Assembly: GCF_002556545.1 (NCBI RefSeq)
Contig: NZ_CP022685.1
Location: 8,720,001 to 8,784,000 of the forward strand
Source: Streptomyces formicae
GTDB lineage: Bacteria; Actinomycetota; Actinomycetes; Streptomycetales; Streptomycetaceae
Direction: 5' to 3'
Length of the DNA stretch: 64,000 nt
The notes under the pieces were generated by a model that worked only from the letters and a program-made list of their open reading frames with translations, was not told the DNA's origin and did no database searches. A program made the translations under genes and the position numbers. This document shows, in pieces, positions 37,636 to 63,792 of this stretch; positions within the stretch are counted from its first letter, which is position 1, and each line of letters begins with the position of its first letter.

Positions 37636-40600
37636 AGTCCTCAACCGCCGCCCACGGCTCGGCCCTGACCGAAGTGTGGCCGCTGTCGCCGCTGCAGGAA
37701 GGACTGCTGTTCCACTCCGACTTCGACGACCGGGGCCCCGACGTCTACGCCGTCCAGTTCATGCTGTCCGTCGAAGGACCGCTGGACGCAACCCGGTTGC
37801 GTACGTCCTGGGAGCAACTGCTCGACAGGCACGCGGCGTTACGGGCGAGCTTCCACCGCAGGAAGTCCGGCGAGGCCGTCCAGCTCATCACGCGGAACGT
37901 CACCCTGCCCTGGCGCGAGGTCGACCTGTCGCAACTCGCCGAGGCCGACATCCGGGACCAGGCGGAGAAGCTGGCCGCGCAGGAACGCGCCGAACGCCTC
38001 GACCTCACGGTCCCGCCCCTCCTGCGGCTGCTGCTCATCCGCCTCGGCGAGCACCGGCACCGCCTCGTCGTCACCTCCCATCACCTCCTGATGGACGGCT
38101 GGTCGATGCCGGTGCTCCTCGACGAGCTCGCGGCCGTGTACGAAGCGGGTGGCGACGTCTCCGTACTCAAGCGTGCGGCGTCGTACGGCGAGTACCTGGC
38201 GTGGTTGGTCCGGCAGGACAAGGAGGCGGCCCGTGCCGCCTGGCGCGCGGAGCTGGCCGGGACCGACGAGCCGACGCTCGTGGCACCCGCCGACCGGGGC
38301 ACGACCCCCGTCCTGCCCGACGAGAGCATCGTCCGGCTCCCCGAGGACTCCACCCGCGCCCTGGTCGAGCTGGCCCGCGCGCACGACCTGACGGTGAACA
38401 CGCTGGTGCAGGGCGCGTGGGCGCTGGTCCTCGCGCGTCTCGCCGGTCGTACGGACGTGGTGTTCGGCGCCACCGTCGCAGGTCGGCCCACCGACCTGCC
38501 CGGCGCCGAGTCGATGGTCGGCCTGCTCATCAACACCGTGCCGGTGCGGGTGCCGCTCGACGGCGCGCAGCCCGTGAGCCACATGCTCGCGCGACTCCAG
38601 GAACGCCAGTCCGCTCTCTTCGCCCACCAGCACACGGGCCTCGCGGAGATCCAGCGGCTCGCGGGCCCCGGCGCCGTCTTCGACACGCTCATGGTCTTCG
38701 AGAACTACCCCCAGCCGCCCGCGGCACCCCCCACACCCGACCGCCCCACGTTCTCCGCGTCGGCGGGCCACCAGGCGACCAACTACCCGCTGACCCTCGG
38801 CATCCTCGTCACCGACAGCGTCACGATCCGCGTCACCTCCCGCCCCGACGTCATCGACCGCCGAGAGGCGGCGGAGGCGGGACAGCGCCTGATCCGCGTC
38901 CTGGAGCAGTTCATCGCGGACCCGATGGCACCGGTCGCCCACATCGACGTGCTGACCGCCGCGGAGCGTGCACTCATGGTCGAGGGCTGGAACGACACGG
39001 GGTGTCCGGTGGCGGCGGGTTCGGTGGTTGAGGCGTTCGAGGAGCGGGTGGGTTTGTCGCCGGGTGCGGTGGCGGTGGTGTCGGGTGAGCGGGTGCTGTC
39101 GTACGCCGAGTTGGAGGCGTCGGCGAATCGTCTGGCGCGGTATTTGGTGGGTCTGGGTGTGGGGCGGGAGTCGCGGGTGGGGCTGTGTCTGCCGCGGGGG
39201 GTGGACATGGTGGTGGCGGAGCTTGCGGTGTGGAAGGCGGGGGCTGCGTTCGTGCCGTTGGATCCGGAGTATCCGGCGGATCGGCTGGGCTATGTGATCG
39301 CCGACAGTGGCGCGACGGTGGTGCTGGGTGTCGGGGAAACGCTGGACGGGGTGCCGGCCGGGGCGGCGAGGACTGTACTGCTCGACGACGAGACGGCCAT
39401 GCGGGCGGTGGCGGAGGAGTCCGCTGCTTCGGTGGGAACGCGGGCGGGTGGCGACCAACTTGCCTATGTCATCTACACCTCCGGTTCGACCGGGCGCCCT
39501 AAGGGTGTGGCGGTGGCGCACGGCGGCTTGGTGAACCTGGCGGAGGCGATGCGGCCGGTCCTCGGGATCGAACAGGGCGTCGTGGCGTTGCAGTTCGCTT
39601 CGTTTAGTTTCGACGCTGCGGTGCTGGATGTGGCTGTGACGCTCGCGGGTGGCGGCACGTTGGCGATCGCCACCGCCGAACAGCGCGCTGAGCCGAGCGA
39701 GTTGGCGTCCATGATCCGTGAAGCCGGTGTGAGTACGGCGAGTGTCGTGCCGTCGTTGTTGGGTGTGCTGGATCCTGCGGCGGTTAAGGGTGTCGGGAAT
39801 TGGGTGTTGGGTGCGGAGTTGTTGACCGCTGATCTGGCGAGTCGGTGGGTTGGTCAGGCGCGGGTGTGGAATACGTATGGGCCGACTGAGGCGACGGTGA
39901 TGGCGACGGCCGGGCCGGTGGATGTCGGTGTCGAGTCTGGGGGTGCCTCGCCGTCGATTGGGCGTCCGTTGGGGAACGTGCGGACGTATGTGTTGGATGG
40001 GTTTTTGCAGCCGGTGCCGTTGGGTGTGACGGGTGAGTTGTATGTGGCGGGTCCGGGTGTGGCGCGGGGGTATGTGGGTCGGTCGGATCTGACGGCGGAG
40101 CGTTTTGTGGCGTGTCCGTTCGGTGGTGCGGGTGGCCGGATGTATCGGACCGGGGATCTGGCGCGGTGGACCTCGGATGGTGAGTTGTTGTTCGCGGGGC
40201 GTGCGGATGAGCAGGTGAAGATCCGTGGGTTCCGGGTGGAGTTGGGTGAGGTGGAGGCGGTTCTCGCGGCGCATGTGGGTGTGCGTCAGGCGGCGGTGGT
40301 GGTGCGTGAGGACCGTCCCGGTGACAAGCGGTTGATCGGGTATGTGGTCGCGGACGCTTCCGTAAGCGTGGATGTGGAGGCGATCCGTGCGTACGCGGCC
40401 ACGCGTCTGCCCGAGTACATGGTCCCGGCGACGGTCCTGGTCCTGGACGCGCTGCCGCTGACCGTGAACGGCAAGCTCGACCGTGCCGCCTTGCCCGCCC
40501 CCGACTTCGCGGCCCGCGTGTCGGACCGGGCACCGAGTACGGCCGCCGAAGAGACGCTGTGTGCCCTGTTCGCGGAGGTGCTCGGTCTCAACCGGGTCGG

Positions 40601-42248
40601 TGTCGAGGACAGTTTCTTCGAGCTGGGCGGCGACTCGATCAGCTCGATGCAGCTCGCCTCGCGGGCACGCGGGGCGGGCCTGGTCCTCACCCCGCGCCAG
40701 GTCTTCGAGGAGAAGACGCCCGAACGCCTGGCAGCGGTCGCCGAGGCCGCAGGGCAGGAGCCCGCCGCCGACGTGGTGGGTGTCGGCGAGGTCCCGTGGA
40801 CGCCGGTGATGCGGGTGTTGGGGGAGCGAGCCGCCCGTCCGGGGTTCGCGCAGTGGGTGACGGTGGGTGCTCCGGCGGGGCTGGGCCTCGACGTGCTGAG
40901 TGCCGGGCTTGCCGCGCTCCTCGATACGCACGACATGTTGCGGGCGCGGGTGATACCCGGCGAGTCGAAACTGCTCGTCGGCGAGCGTGGGACGGTGGAT
41001 GCCACTCGCCTGGTGACCCGGATCGAGGCTGCCGCCGAAGGGGATCTGGGCGAGATCGCCACGCGCGCGGCCCGCGACGCCGTCGAGCGGCTCGACCCGG
41101 CGGCCGGGGTGATGGTGCAGGCGGTCTGGGTGGACGCAGGCCCCGGCCGACCGGGTCAACTGGTCCTCTCAGCGCACCACTTGGTGGTCGACGGCGTGTC
41201 GTGGCGCGTCCTCGTCCCGGACCTGCAAGCGGCCTGTGAAGCGGTCGCCGAGGGACGCCAGCCCGAACTCGACCCGGTCGGCGTGTCGTTCCGGCGCTGG
41301 TCGGAGCTCCTCTCCGCCGAGGCGGCCGGGGAACGGCGGATCGCGGAGCTCGGGGGCTGGCTCCGGTTGCTCGGCGAGACACGACCACACTTGGGGAGGC
41401 GGGAGGTGGACAAGGAAGTCGACACCGTACGCATCCTGCGCCACCGCACCTGGCAGCTCCCGAGGGGGCAGGTCGAGACGTTGCTGGGCCGCACGACCGC
41501 CGCGTTCCACTGCGGGGTGGACGACGTGCTGCTCGCCGCCCTGGGTGGTGCCGTGGCGCACTGGCGGCCCGACGTCGCCGACAGGGTCCTGGTGGATGTG
41601 GAGGGGCACGGGCGCGAGCCGATCGGGGACGTCGACCTGTCGCGTACGGTCGGCTGGTTCGCCAGCACGCATCCGGTACGGCTCGACGTGACCGGAGTCG
41701 ACCTGCCGGACGCGCTCTCCGGTGGCCCGGCCGCCGGTGCGCTGGTCAAGGCGGTCAAGGAACAGGCGCGCGCCATACCGGGCGACGGCCTCGGCTACGA
41801 ACTCCTGCGGCACCTCAACCCCGAGACCGGCCGGGTCCTCGCGGCCGCGCCCGCCCCGGAGATCGGCTTCACCTACATGGGCCGGTTCGCCACGGGGCCG
41901 CACACCGCGACCCACACCGGCCCCTGGCAGTTGACAGGCGACACCGCGATCGGCGGTTCCGCCGACCCGGACACGCCCCTGCTCCATCTCCTCGACGCGG
42001 GCGCGATGGTGCGCGACACCGCGGAAGGGCCCGAGCTGGAGATCACCCTGAGCTGGCCCGCCGCGCTCGTCGACGAGGCGCGGGCCGAGCGGCTCGGGCG
42101 TACCTGGCTGGAGATGCTCGGCGGCCTCGCCGACCACACCAGCGACCCCGGGGCGGGCGGACGGACGCCCTCCGACTTCCCGCTGCTCGACCTCGCGCAG
42201 GACGAGGTCGACGAATTCGAGACCGGTTTCGCCGGAGACCACTTCTGA
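37632..42248 (+). CDS. NRPS 2: module 4 (C-A-T-E)
   Basis: A 1538-residue single-module synthetase. C (about 10-440) opens with [15 protein letters not shown] and has HHLLMDGW near 149, a DCL-type domain suited to the D-residue made by module 3. A is about 449-950 (SGSTGRPKG near 616) with code DALSVGTVMK, the same as modules 1, 2 and 6 and inferred to be Dpg. T near 996 ([10 protein letters not shown]). E is about 1054-1500 with [10 protein letters not shown] and EGHGRE. The start is GTG 37632 in a GTGA overlap with NRPS 1, with AGGGAGG upstream. A TTA codon is at 37839. The C-terminal [11 protein letters not shown] helix probably docks to NRPS 3. It corresponds to residue 3 of a heptapeptide glycopeptide if counted from the X domain. 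Confidence 0.94.
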   Translation: MKSSTAAHGSALTEVWPLSPLQEGLLFHSDFDDRGPDVYAVQFMLSVEGPLDATRLRTSWEQLLDRHAALRASFHRRKSGEAVQLITRNVTLPWREVDLSQLAEADIRDQAEKLAAQERAERLDLTVPPLLRLLLIRLGEHRHRLVVTSHHLLMDGWSMPVLLDELAAVYEAGGDVSVLKRAASYGEYLAWLVRQDKEAARAAWRAELAGTDEPTLVAPADRGTTPVLPDESIVRLPEDSTRALVELARAHDLTVNTLVQGAWALVLARLAGRTDVVFGATVAGRPTDLPGAESMVGLLINTVPVRVPLDGAQPVSHMLARLQERQSALFAHQHTGLAEIQRLAGPGAVFDTLMVFENYPQPPAAPPTPDRPTFSASAGHQATNYPLTLGILVTDSVTIRVTSRPDVIDRREAAEAGQRLIRVLEQFIADPMAPVAHIDVLTAAERALMVEGWNDTGCPVAAGSVVEAFEERVGLSPGAVAVVSGERVLSYAELEASANRLARYLVGLGVGRESRVGLCLPRGVDMVVAELAVWKAGAAFVPLDPEYPADRLGYVIADSGATVVLGVGETLDGVPAGAARTVLLDDETAMRAVAEESAASVGTRAGGDQLAYVIYTSGSTGRPKGVAVAHGGLVNLAEAMRPVLGIEQGVVALQFASFSFDAAVLDVAVTLAGGGTLAIATAEQRAEPSELASMIREAGVSTASVVPSLLGVLDPAAVKGVGNWVLGAELLTADLASRWVGQARVWNTYGPTEATVMATAGPVDVGVESGGASPSIGRPLGNVRTYVLDGFLQPVPLGVTGELYVAGPGVARGYVGRSDLTAERFVACPFGGAGGRMYRTGDLARWTSDGELLFAGRADEQVKIRGFRVELGEVEAVLAAHVGVRQAAVVVREDRPGDKRLIGYVVADASVSVDVEAIRAYAATRLPEYMVPATVLVLDALPLTVNGKLDRAALPAPDFAARVSDRAPSTAAEETLCALFAEVLGLNRVGVEDSFFELGGDSISSMQLASRARGAGLVLTPRQVFEEKTPERLAAVAEAAGQEPAADVVGVGEVPWTPVMRVLGERAARPGFAQWVTVGAPAGLGLDVLSAGLAALLDTHDMLRARVIPGESKLLVGERGTVDATRLVTRIEAAAEGDLGEIATRAARDAVERLDPAAGVMVQAVWVDAGPGRPGQLVLSAHHLVVDGVSWRVLVPDLQAACEAVAEGRQPELDPVGVSFRRWSELLSAEAAGERRIAELGGWLRLLGETRPHLGRREVDKEVDTVRILRHRTWQLPRGQVETLLGRTTAAFHCGVDDVLLAALGGAVAHWRPDVADRVLVDVEGHGREPIGDVDLSRTVGWFASTHPVRLDVTGVDLPDALSGGPAAGALVKAVKEQARAIPGDGLGYELLRHLNPETGRVLAAAPAPEIGFTYMGRFATGPHTATHTGPWQLTGDTAIGGSADPDTPLLHLLDAGAMVRDTAEGPELEITLSWPAALVDEARAERLGRTWLEMLGGLADHTSDPGAGGRTPSDFPLLDLAQDEVDEFETGFAGDHF
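39001..40330 (+). repeat. A-domain block near-identical between modules 4 and 6
   Basis: From the [20 protein letters not shown] region through [20 protein letters not shown] the DNA closely matches 48240-49570 in module 6. A less similar island lies around 39380-39430 and 39660-39730. The four A domains of modules 1/2 and 4/6 form two tight pairs, so homogenisation occurred separately in each pair or in steps. Confidence 0.78.
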
Positions 42249-42296
42249 CCCGCTCGCGCCCGTCGCCGCTCTTGAGGAGCTTGAGGAGACCGAACG

Positions 42297-56171
<13,875 letters not shown>

Positions 56172-56199
56172 GCATCAACCGTAATGAGGAGAAGGAGCG

Positions 56200-59100
56200 A
56201 TGACCCGATCCCTTGTCGAGGACGTGTGGCCGCTTTCACCGTTGCAGGAGGGGCTGCTGTTCCACGCGGGCCTCGCCGACCAGGGGCCCGACGTCTACAC
56301 CGTGCAGTCCGCGCTCGACATCGAAGGACCGCTCGACGCGGCCAGGTTGCGTGCGTCGTGGCAGGCCCTGGTGGCCCGGCACGCGGCGCTGCGGGCCTGT
56401 TTCCGCCCGGTGAGCGGGGCGCAGATGGTGCAGGTCGTGGTGCGTGACGTGACGCTGCCGTGGAGCGAGGCGGACGTCTCCGGTCTGGCGCGGGAGGAGG
56501 CGCGCGAGGAGATCCGGCGCCTGGCCGAAGGCGAGCTGGCCCGGCGCTTCGACCTCGCGGTGGCGCCCCTGCTGCGGCTGCTCCTGATCAGGACCGGCCA
56601 GGACCGGCACCAGCTGGTCATGACGCTGCACCACATCCTCCTCGACGGCTGGTCGATGCCGGTCCTGCTCGGCGAGCTCTCCGCCGTGTACGCGGCGGGC
56701 GGCGACGCCTCCGGGCTGAAGAGGGCCGCCTCGTACGGCGACTACGTCGCTTGGGTTGCCCGGCAGGACAAGGAGGCGGCGCGCGCCGCCTGGCGCACGG
56801 AGCTCGCGGGCGCCGACGAGCCCACGCTCGTGGTGCCCGCCGACCCGACCCGGATCCCCGAGTTCCCCGAGCACGTGATCGCCGATCTGCCGGAGGACCT
56901 CTCGCGGGGCGTGACGGCGCTGGCCCGCGGCAAGGGCCTGACGGCGAACACCGTGATCCAGGGCGCGTGGGCGCTCGTCCTCGCGCGGCTCGCGGGCCGC
57001 ACCGACGTGGTGTTCGGCAGCACCACGGCGGGCCGCCCCGCCGAACTGCCGGGCGTGGAATCCATGGTGGGGCTGCTCATCAACACGCTCCCGGTGCGCG
57101 TACGCCTGGACGGCGCGGAGTCCGTGGCCGACCTGCTGACCGGGCTCCAGGAACGGCAGACCGCGCTGATCGGCCACCAGCACGTCGGCATCCTGGAGAT
57201 CCAGAAGCTCGCGGGACCCGGCGCGGTCTTCGACACGCTGGTCCTCTACGAGTCCTTCCCGCACCCGCCGGGCGGCGCCCCGGGCGCCGACGCGCTGACG
57301 ATGCGCCCTTCGGGCATGTCCCGCGACGCCTCGCACTATCCGCTCACCCTGGTGGTCACCCCCGGCGAGCGGATGCGCTGCAAACTGGACTACCGCCCCG
57401 ACCTGTTCGACCGCGACACCGCACGCTCGATCTTCGACCGGGTGGTCCGCGTCATCGAACAGATGGTGGCCGACCCGACGTCCCGGATCAGCGACATCGA
57501 CGTCCTCGCGCCGCACGAGCGGACCACGATCGTCGAGGGGTGGAACGACACCGCCCGTGCCGTGCCGCCGGGCACCTGGGTGGACGCCTTCGACGAGCGG
57601 GCCAGGTGGGCGCCGGACGCCGTCGCCGTGCGGTGCGGATCCGAGACGCTCTCGTACGCCGAACTCGACCGGGAAGCCAACCGGTTGGCCCACCACCTGG
57701 CGGGCTTCGGGGTGCGCCGTGAGACGCGCGTGGGGCTCTGCCTGCCGCGCGGGACCGGCATGGTGGTCGCGCTGCTCGCCGTGTGGAAGGCCGGGGGAGC
57801 GTTCGTGCCGCTCGACCCGGGCCACCCCGCCGACCGGCTCGGCTACCTGATCGACGACAGCGGCGCCGACGTCGTGCTCGGCACGAAGAGCACCCTCACC
57901 GAAGTGGCGGCGGGCGCCGCACGCGTGATCACGCTCGACGAGGCGGAGCAGGCCGTCGCCGCCGAACCCGACACGCCGCCGACCGTGCTCACCGAGCCGG
58001 ACCAACTGGCGTACGTCATCTACACGTCGGGGTCGACCGGGCGCCCCAAGGGCGTGGCGGTCCCGCACCGGGGCGTGGTGAACCTCGCCGAGGCCATGCG
58101 GCCCTTCCTCGCCATGGACGAAGGCGTCACGGCCCTGCAGTTCGCCTCCTTCAGCTTCGACGCGGCCGTCCTCGACGTCGCCACCACCCTCGCCGCGGGC
58201 GGCACCCTCGCCCTCGCGACCGAGGACGAACGCACCGACCCCGCCGCCCTCGCCCGCATGATCGAGAAGGCCGGGGTGACCACCGCGAGCGTCGTCCCCT
58301 CGCTGCTCGGCCTCCTCGACCCGGCCGACGTGCCCGGCGTACGCAACTGGGTGCTCGGCGCCGAACGCCTCACCGCCGACCTGGCGGGCCGCTGGACCGG
58401 CCGGGCCCGTGTGTGCAACACCTACGGGCCCACCGAGGCCACCGTCATCTCCACCGCCGTCCCGCTCGACGAGAGCGGCACCCCGGCCGGACAGGCCCCC
58501 TCCATAGGGCGGCCGATCGGCAACACCCGCATCTACGTCCTCGACGGCTTCCTGAGGCCGGTGCCCGCGGGCACGACGGGTGAGGTGTACGTGGCGGGCG
58601 CGGGCGTGGCCCGCGGCTACACCGGGCGGCCGGGCATGACCGCCGAACGCTTCGTGGCCTGCCCCTTCGCCGACGGCACCCGCATGTACCGGTCGGGCGA
58701 CCTGGCGCGCTGGACCCGGGAGGGCGAGCTGCTCTTCGCGGGCCGCGCCGACGCCCAGGTCAAGATCCGCGGCCTGCGGATCGAACCGGGCGAGGTCGAG
58801 GCCGTCCTCACCGCCCACCCCTCGGTCTCCCAGGCCGCCGTCGTGGCCAGGGAGGACCGTCCCGGCGACAAGCGCCTGACCGCGTACATCGTCCCCGACG
58901 AGCGGGACGGGCAGAAGGCGGACCTGGGGGACATCCGCGAGCACGCGGCGGGGCTCCTGCCCGAGTACATGGTGCCGTCCGCGGTGACGGTCCTGGACGC
59001 GCTGCCCCTCACCCGCAACGGTAAGGTGGACCACCGGGCGCTGCCCGCACCGGACTTCGCCGATCGGGTCTCCGACCGGGCGCCGCAGGGCGAGACCGAG

Positions 59101-62100
59101 ACGGCCCTGTGCGCGCTGTTCGCCAAAATCCTCGGCCTCGAACGGGTCGGCGTCGACGACAACTTCTTCGACCTCGGCGGCGACTCGGGCCTGGCGATGC
59201 GCCTGGTGGCGCGGGTCCGCGAGGAGTTCGGCGTCGAGCTGAGCATGCGGCGGCTCTTCGGCGAGTCGACGCCGATGGGCGTGGCCCGCATGCTGACCGC
59301 CAAGGCGCGCCCCGTCCTGGAGCCCGTCGAAGAGCGGCCCGACGAGATACCCGTATCGGCGGGCCAGTCGCGCACCTGGCTCCTCGACCGGCTGAACGGC
59401 GACACCGCCGCCCACCAGACCTCGGTGGCGCTGCGCCTGCGCGGCGAGCTGGACAGGGACGCGCTGCGGGCCGCGCTCGCGGACGTCGCGGCCCGGCACG
59501 ACATCCTGCGCACCACCTTCGGCGGCACCCGCAGCGACGACCTGCACCAGCGCGTCCTGGATGCCGAGTCCGCCCGCCCGGAGCCGACCGAACGGAACGT
59601 CACCGAGGCGGAATTGGCCGACCTGCTCGCCGCGCACGCGGGCCGCGCCTTCGACCTCTCCCGTGAACTCCCTTGGTCCCAGCACCTGTTCACGCTCTCG
59701 GAGACCGAGCACGTGCTGCTGCTCGTCGTGCACCGGATCGCCGCTGACGACCCGTCACTCGACATCCTCGTACGCGACCTGGGGGCCGCCTACGGCGCAC
59801 GCCGCGACGGGCGCGCACCCCAACGCGCGCCGCTGCCCTTGCAGTTCACCGACTACGCCCTGTGGGAGCGTGAACTCCTCAAGAGCGCGCAGGAGCCGGA
59901 CAGCCTCATCGGCGAGGAACTCGCCTACTGGAAGGACGCCCTGGCCGACGCGGCACCGGAGATCGAGCTGCCCGCCGACCGTGAGCGCCCCGCGCTCGCC
60001 TCCCACCGCGCCGACTCCGTGGAGCTGAGCCTGGACGCCGAGACCCACCAACGGCTGACCGAGGCCGCCGAACCCTCGGGGGCACCTGCCTTCGCGGTCC
60101 TGCACGCCGCCCTCGCGCTGCTGCTCACCCGGCTCGGCGCGGGGGACGACATCCTGCTCGGCACCGTGCTGCCGCGCCGCGACAACGAAGGCGACCTGGA
60201 GGGCGTTGTCGGCCCCTTCGCCGGTCCGCTGGTGCTGCGTACGGACACCTCGGGCAACCCCACCTTCCTGGAACTGCTCGACCGGGTGACCGAGGCGGGG
60301 CGCGAGGCGAGGCGGCACGAGGAAGTGCCCTTCGCCCACCTGGTGGACGCCCTGGCCCCGCCCCCCTCGGCGGCCCGCCACCCCGTGTTCCAGGTGGCGC
60401 TCGACGTGCGGGACGACGGCACCGAGGAGTGGGACCCCTCCGAACTGCCCGGTCTGCACACCACCCGCGTCGACACCGGGGCGGAGACCACCGAGCTCGA
60501 CCTGACGTTCAGCCTCACCGAACGCCACCGGGCCGACGGCACCCCTGCGGGCATCGAAGGGCGGCTGCGCTACGCCACCGAACTCTTCGACGGGGCCACC
60601 GCCACCGCGCTCGCCCAGCGCCTCGTCCACGTCCTCGAACAGGTCGCCGATGCGCCCGAGTCCCGCGTCGGTGACGTCGACGTACTCCTCGGCGACGACG
60701 AGCTGCGCGGGATCATCGCGGCGGCCGGCGACGTCACGGCCGCGCGGATCCCGGAGCGCGGCGTGGTCGAACTCATCGCCGAGCGCGCCGCCCGCACCCC
60801 CGACGCCGTGGCCCTCACCGACGGGGAGAGCTCCCTCACGTATGCCGAACTGGCCACGGCGGCAGGGGCGTTCGAGCGCCGCCTGACCGCGGTCGGCGCG
60901 GGGCCCGAGGACGTCGTCGTCGTGGCGCTGCCCCCGTCGGGAGGGCTCGCCGCCGCGCTGCTCGGCGTGCTCGCCAGCGGTGCCGCCTGCCTGCCCGCCG
61001 CCCCCGAACGTCCCCTCGACGCCATCGGGACGCTCGGCCGCAAGGGCAGGGCCGCCGCGCTGATCTGCACCTCGGAGACCGCGGCCCGACTGCCCGTCGA
61101 CGCGGGTGCCCCGGTGTTGCGCGCCGACGCCCCCGCGCCGACCGGGCAGGCCGCGGGGCCCCTGGGCTCCGGCAGGACGCCACGGCCCGGCCACGCGGCG
61201 CTCGTCCTGCCCGCGACCGCGCGGAGCGGCGCCGCGGTGATCGAACACCGGGCGCTCGCCCACCACGCGACACACCGGACACCCGCCACCACGGCGGGGG
61301 ACGAGGTGCTCCTCGACGCCCGCACCCCCGCCGCCACCCTGGCGACGCCGCTGCTCGCCGCGCTCTGCGCGGGCGGCACGGTCCGGCTCAGCACCGGGCG
61401 GGACGCCGCGCGCGCGAACGGCCAAGGCCCCGCGGAGACCGTGGGCTCCTGGCTCGACCACCGCACCCCCGCCGGTGAACCCGTGCCGACGGCACCTGCC
61501 TCAGGGACACCCGTCGCGGGCACCCGTGCCTTCGTCCTCGACGACTTCCTGCGGCCGGTCCCACCGGGCGTGGTCGGCGACCTGTACCTCGCGGGCGCCG
61601 CACTCGCCCGCGGCTACGCGGACGGGTCCGCGCCGACCGGCGAACGGTTCGTCGCCTGCCCCTTCGGGAGCGAAGGGGAACGGATGCTGCGCACCGGCCA
61701 ACGGGCCAAGCGCACCGCCGACGGCCTGCTCACCCTCCGGGACGCGGCAGCCGAACGGGACCGGCGGGCGACGGGCGCGCCGCGCCGCACGGGCGGCGGT
61801 CACGGCGACCTCGCGGTGCTGCTCCCGCTGCGCAAGGAAGGCCATCGCCCGCCGCTGTTCTGCGTGCACCCGGCCATGGGGCTCAGCTGGAGCTACGGCA
61901 ACCTGCTGCGCCACCTGCCCTCGGACCGGCCCGTCTACGGACTCCAGGCCCGCGGGCTCGGCGCGCCGGAGCCGATGCCGACGAGCGTCGAGGACATGGT
62001 GGTCGACTACCTGGAGCAGATCAGGTCCGTCCAGCCCACCGGCCCCTACCACCTGCTCGGCTCCTCGCTCGGCGGCCTGATCGCCCAGGCCATCGCCGCC

Positions 62101-62598
62101 CGCCTGGAGGAGCAGGGCGAAGAGGTGGCGCTGCTCGCGGTCCTCGACGCCTACCCGGGCAACGTCGGCAGGGTCGTGACCGCCGACGGCGAGCCCCCGG
62201 CGGCCGAGGCGGGAGACCGCCCCGCGCCGGGCGGACAGGACGAGACCGACCGGGCCATGCCGGGCGACATCGACGCCGTCCGGATGGGCGTGGGCGGCGA
62301 ACTCCTGAAGAAGATGCAGAAGGTGATCCGCAACGCGGCAGGGTTCGCGCCGGACCACACACCGCCCCGGTACGGCGGCGACCTGCTGCTCTTCATCGCC
62401 ACCGGGGACCGGCCCGCCGAACTCCCGACCGAGGCGGCCGCCGCCACCTGGGAGCCCTACATCGCGGGCGCCATCGAGACGCACGACGTCGACGCGGGCC
62501 ACTACGACCTGTTCCAGCCGGCGGCCGCCGCGCACATCGGGCGGGTCGTCGCCGACAAGCTCCGCGCCGCGGCCGACGCGGGAACCAGGGGGAAGTGA
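56200..62598 (+). CDS. NRPS 4: module 8 and termination (C-A-T-X-dead A-TE)
   Basis: A 2132-residue terminal synthetase. C 10-440 (HHILLDGW near 145); A about 445-945, code DALSVGTVIK, the residue-7 position that is Dpg in most glycopeptides; T with Ser996 in [11 protein letters not shown] domain is about 1050-1500: a condensation fold with HRIAADD (1178-1184), the HRxxxDD form seen in X domains that recruit Oxy P450s. Residues about 1519-1858 are a decayed adenylation domain. The thioesterase (about 1875-2130) has Ser1956 in GSSLGG and His2101 in DAGHYDLF. Known X-bearing terminal synthetases run about 1860 residues, so the dead A accounts for the excess. ATG 56200 has AGGAGAAGGAG upstream; the P450 gene follows 7 bp later. 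Confidence 0.95.
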   Translation: MTRSLVEDVWPLSPLQEGLLFHAGLADQGPDVYTVQSALDIEGPLDAARLRASWQALVARHAALRACFRPVSGAQMVQVVVRDVTLPWSEADVSGLAREEAREEIRRLAEGELARRFDLAVAPLLRLLLIRTGQDRHQLVMTLHHILLDGWSMPVLLGELSAVYAAGGDASGLKRAASYGDYVAWVARQDKEAARAAWRTELAGADEPTLVVPADPTRIPEFPEHVIADLPEDLSRGVTALARGKGLTANTVIQGAWALVLARLAGRTDVVFGSTTAGRPAELPGVESMVGLLINTLPVRVRLDGAESVADLLTGLQERQTALIGHQHVGILEIQKLAGPGAVFDTLVLYESFPHPPGGAPGADALTMRPSGMSRDASHYPLTLVVTPGERMRCKLDYRPDLFDRDTARSIFDRVVRVIEQMVADPTSRISDIDVLAPHERTTIVEGWNDTARAVPPGTWVDAFDERARWAPDAVAVRCGSETLSYAELDREANRLAHHLAGFGVRRETRVGLCLPRGTGMVVALLAVWKAGGAFVPLDPGHPADRLGYLIDDSGADVVLGTKSTLTEVAAGAARVITLDEAEQAVAAEPDTPPTVLTEPDQLAYVIYTSGSTGRPKGVAVPHRGVVNLAEAMRPFLAMDEGVTALQFASFSFDAAVLDVATTLAAGGTLALATEDERTDPAALARMIEKAGVTTASVVPSLLGLLDPADVPGVRNWVLGAERLTADLAGRWTGRARVCNTYGPTEATVISTAVPLDESGTPAGQAPSIGRPIGNTRIYVLDGFLRPVPAGTTGEVYVAGAGVARGYTGRPGMTAERFVACPFADGTRMYRSGDLARWTREGELLFAGRADAQVKIRGLRIEPGEVEAVLTAHPSVSQAAVVAREDRPGDKRLTAYIVPDERDGQKADLGDIREHAAGLLPEYMVPSAVTVLDALPLTRNGKVDHRALPAPDFADRVSDRAPQGETETALCALFAKILGLERVGVDDNFFDLGGDSGLAMRLVARVREEFGVELSMRRLFGESTPMGVARMLTAKARPVLEPVEERPDEIPVSAGQSRTWLLDRLNGDTAAHQTSVALRLRGELDRDALRAALADVAARHDILRTTFGGTRSDDLHQRVLDAESARPEPTERNVTEAELADLLAAHAGRAFDLSRELPWSQHLFTLSETEHVLLLVVHRIAADDPSLDILVRDLGAAYGARRDGRAPQRAPLPLQFTDYALWERELLKSAQEPDSLIGEELAYWKDALADAAPEIELPADRERPALASHRADSVELSLDAETHQRLTEAAEPSGAPAFAVLHAALALLLTRLGAGDDILLGTVLPRRDNEGDLEGVVGPFAGPLVLRTDTSGNPTFLELLDRVTEAGREARRHEEVPFAHLVDALAPPPSAARHPVFQVALDVRDDGTEEWDPSELPGLHTTRVDTGAETTELDLTFSLTERHRADGTPAGIEGRLRYATELFDGATATALAQRLVHVLEQVADAPESRVGDVDVLLGDDELRGIIAAAGDVTAARIPERGVVELIAERAARTPDAVALTDGESSLTYAELATAAGAFERRLTAVGAGPEDVVVVALPPSGGLAAALLGVLASGAACLPAAPERPLDAIGTLGRKGRAAALICTSETAARLPVDAGAPVLRADAPAPTGQAAGPLGSGRTPRPGHAALVLPATARSGAAVIEHRALAHHATHRTPATTAGDEVLLDARTPAATLATPLLAALCAGGTVRLSTGRDAARANGQGPAETVGSWLDHRTPAGEPVPTAPASGTPVAGTRAFVLDDFLRPVPPGVVGDLYLAGAALARGYADGSAPTGERFVACPFGSEGERMLRTGQRAKRTADGLLTLRDAAAERDRRATGAPRRTGGGHGDLAVLLPLRKEGHRPPLFCVHPAMGLSWSYGNLLRHLPSDRPVYGLQARGLGAPEPMPTSVEDMVVDYLEQIRSVQPTGPYHLLGSSLGGLIAQAIAARLEEQGEEVALLAVLDAYPGNVGRVVTADGEPPAAEAGDRPAPGGQDETDRAMPGDIDAVRMGVGGELLKKMQKVIRNAAGFAPDHTPPRYGGDLLLFIATGDRPAELPTEAAAATWEPYIAGAIETHDVDAGHYDLFQPAAAAHIGRVVADKLRAAADAGTRGK
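60754..61790 (+). other. vestigial adenylation domain between X and TE
   Basis: The segment opens like any A domain ([20 protein letters not shown] then [16 protein letters not shown]). The ATP-binding SGSTGRPKG is replaced by [12 protein letters not shown], and the A5 core with YGPTE is deleted. The later [14 protein letters not shown] region is still recognisable, but YRTGDLARW has become LRTGQRAKR, and the catalytic lysine and C-terminal subdomain are gone. No T domain follows; the thioesterase comes next. It looks like the remnant of an eighth-plus-one module whose C domain became X. Confidence 0.85.
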
Positions 62599-62605
62599 GT
62601 CCACC

Positions 62606-63784
62606 ATGCCCAAGCCGTCCCACGTGCCGCTGCACGAACAACGCGACGGGATCGACCCCGTACCCGAACTGGCCCTGATGAGCAGGGACACCCCGCTCGT
62701 CGAGTTCGACGTCCCCGGGACGTCGGAGCGCACCTGGCTCGCCGTCGGCAACGAGGTGGTGCGGGCGGTCCTCGGCGACGCGGACCGGTTCAGCTCGCTG
62801 CCGCCCGCCGACACCGACGCCGACTCACGGCGGCTCGTCCAGCCCGGCAACCTGCTCCAGTACGACCCGCCCGACCACACCAGGCTCCGCAAGATGCAGA
62901 CACCGGAGTTCACCGGGCGGCGGATGCGCAGGCTGGAACCGATGATCGAGGAGATCGTGGCGGACCACCTGGACGCCCTGGAACGGGCCGGGCAGCCCGC
63001 CGACCTCATCCGGCACTTCGCGGCGCCCATCCCCAGCCTGGTCGGCTGCCTCCTCTTCGACATCCCCCGCGACGACCACGCCGAACTCGCCCGCAACCTC
63101 GACATCAGCCGCACGGACGTGCACTCCCGGGAGCGGCGGATGGCGGCGGGCAAGGCCTACATGGCGTACATGGCCAAGTTCATCAAGCGAAAGCGCCGCG
63201 CCCCCGGCGACGACCTGATCAGCGCGCTGATCAAGGAGTACGGGACGGAGCTGAGCGACGACGAACTGGCCGGGACCGTCGCCACGCTCCTCGCGCCCTC
63301 CGTCCTGAACGTCGGCGGCACCCTCGGCCTCTCGATCCTCGCGCTCCTTCGCCACCCCGACCAGCTCGCCCGGTTCCGCGAGAGCCCCGAGCTGACCGAG
63401 AGCGCGGTCGAGGAGCTGACGCGGTACACCTCGGTCACCGCCGCGTCGCCGCGCACCGCCCTGGAGGACGTGACCCTCGCAGGACAGGAGATCAAGGCCG
63501 GTGACGTCGTGATCTGTTCGCTGTTCGCGGCCAACCGCGCCCGCTGCCCGGGAGCACCGACCGACGATCTGGACATCACGCGCGCGGACACCAGCCACGT
63601 CGCCTACGGGCACGGCATCCACCACTGCCTCGGCGCGCCGCTCGCGCGGATGACGCTGCGGATCGCGCTGCCCGCGCTCCTGCGCCGCTTCCCGGGACTG
63701 CGCCTCGCCGTCGCCCCCGAGGAGCTCCGCTACAAGGCGCCGACCGGCATCTACGGCGTCGAGACACTGCCCGTGGCCTGGTAG
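62606..63784 (+). CDS. cytochrome P450, Oxy-type cross-linking enzyme
   Basis: A 392-residue cytosolic P450 (CYP165-like by context) placed directly after the X-domain NRPS, so probably one of the Oxy enzymes that cross-link aromatic side chains of the carrier-bound peptide. The heme loop is VAYGHGIHHCLGAPLARM with Cys341; ExxR is Glu270-Arg273 in EELTRY. The I-helix, normally AGxET, reads LLAPSVLNVGGTLG, so the acid-alcohol pair for O2 activation is absent, plausible for phenol coupling without oxygen insertion. MPKPSHVPLHEQRDGIDPVPEL is a normal N-terminus. Whether it is OxyA, B, C or E cannot be told by eye. Confidence 0.9.
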   Translation: MPKPSHVPLHEQRDGIDPVPELALMSRDTPLVEFDVPGTSERTWLAVGNEVVRAVLGDADRFSSLPPADTDADSRRLVQPGNLLQYDPPDHTRLRKMQTPEFTGRRMRRLEPMIEEIVADHLDALERAGQPADLIRHFAAPIPSLVGCLLFDIPRDDHAELARNLDISRTDVHSRERRMAAGKAYMAYMAKFIKRKRRAPGDDLISALIKEYGTELSDDELAGTVATLLAPSVLNVGGTLGLSILALLRHPDQLARFRESPELTESAVEELTRYTSVTAASPRTALEDVTLAGQEIKAGDVVICSLFAANRARCPGAPTDDLDITRADTSHVAYGHGIHHCLGAPLARMTLRIALPALLRRFPGLRLAVAPEELRYKAPTGIYGVETLPVAW

Positions 63785-63792
63785 GGGACGAC

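Noticed and set aside
59349..60700. Reading the second condensation-like domain of NRPS 4 as an active C domain of a ninth module
   Set aside because: HHxxxDG is HRIAADD, the X-domain form, the following A domain lacks all catalytic motifs, and there is no T domain.
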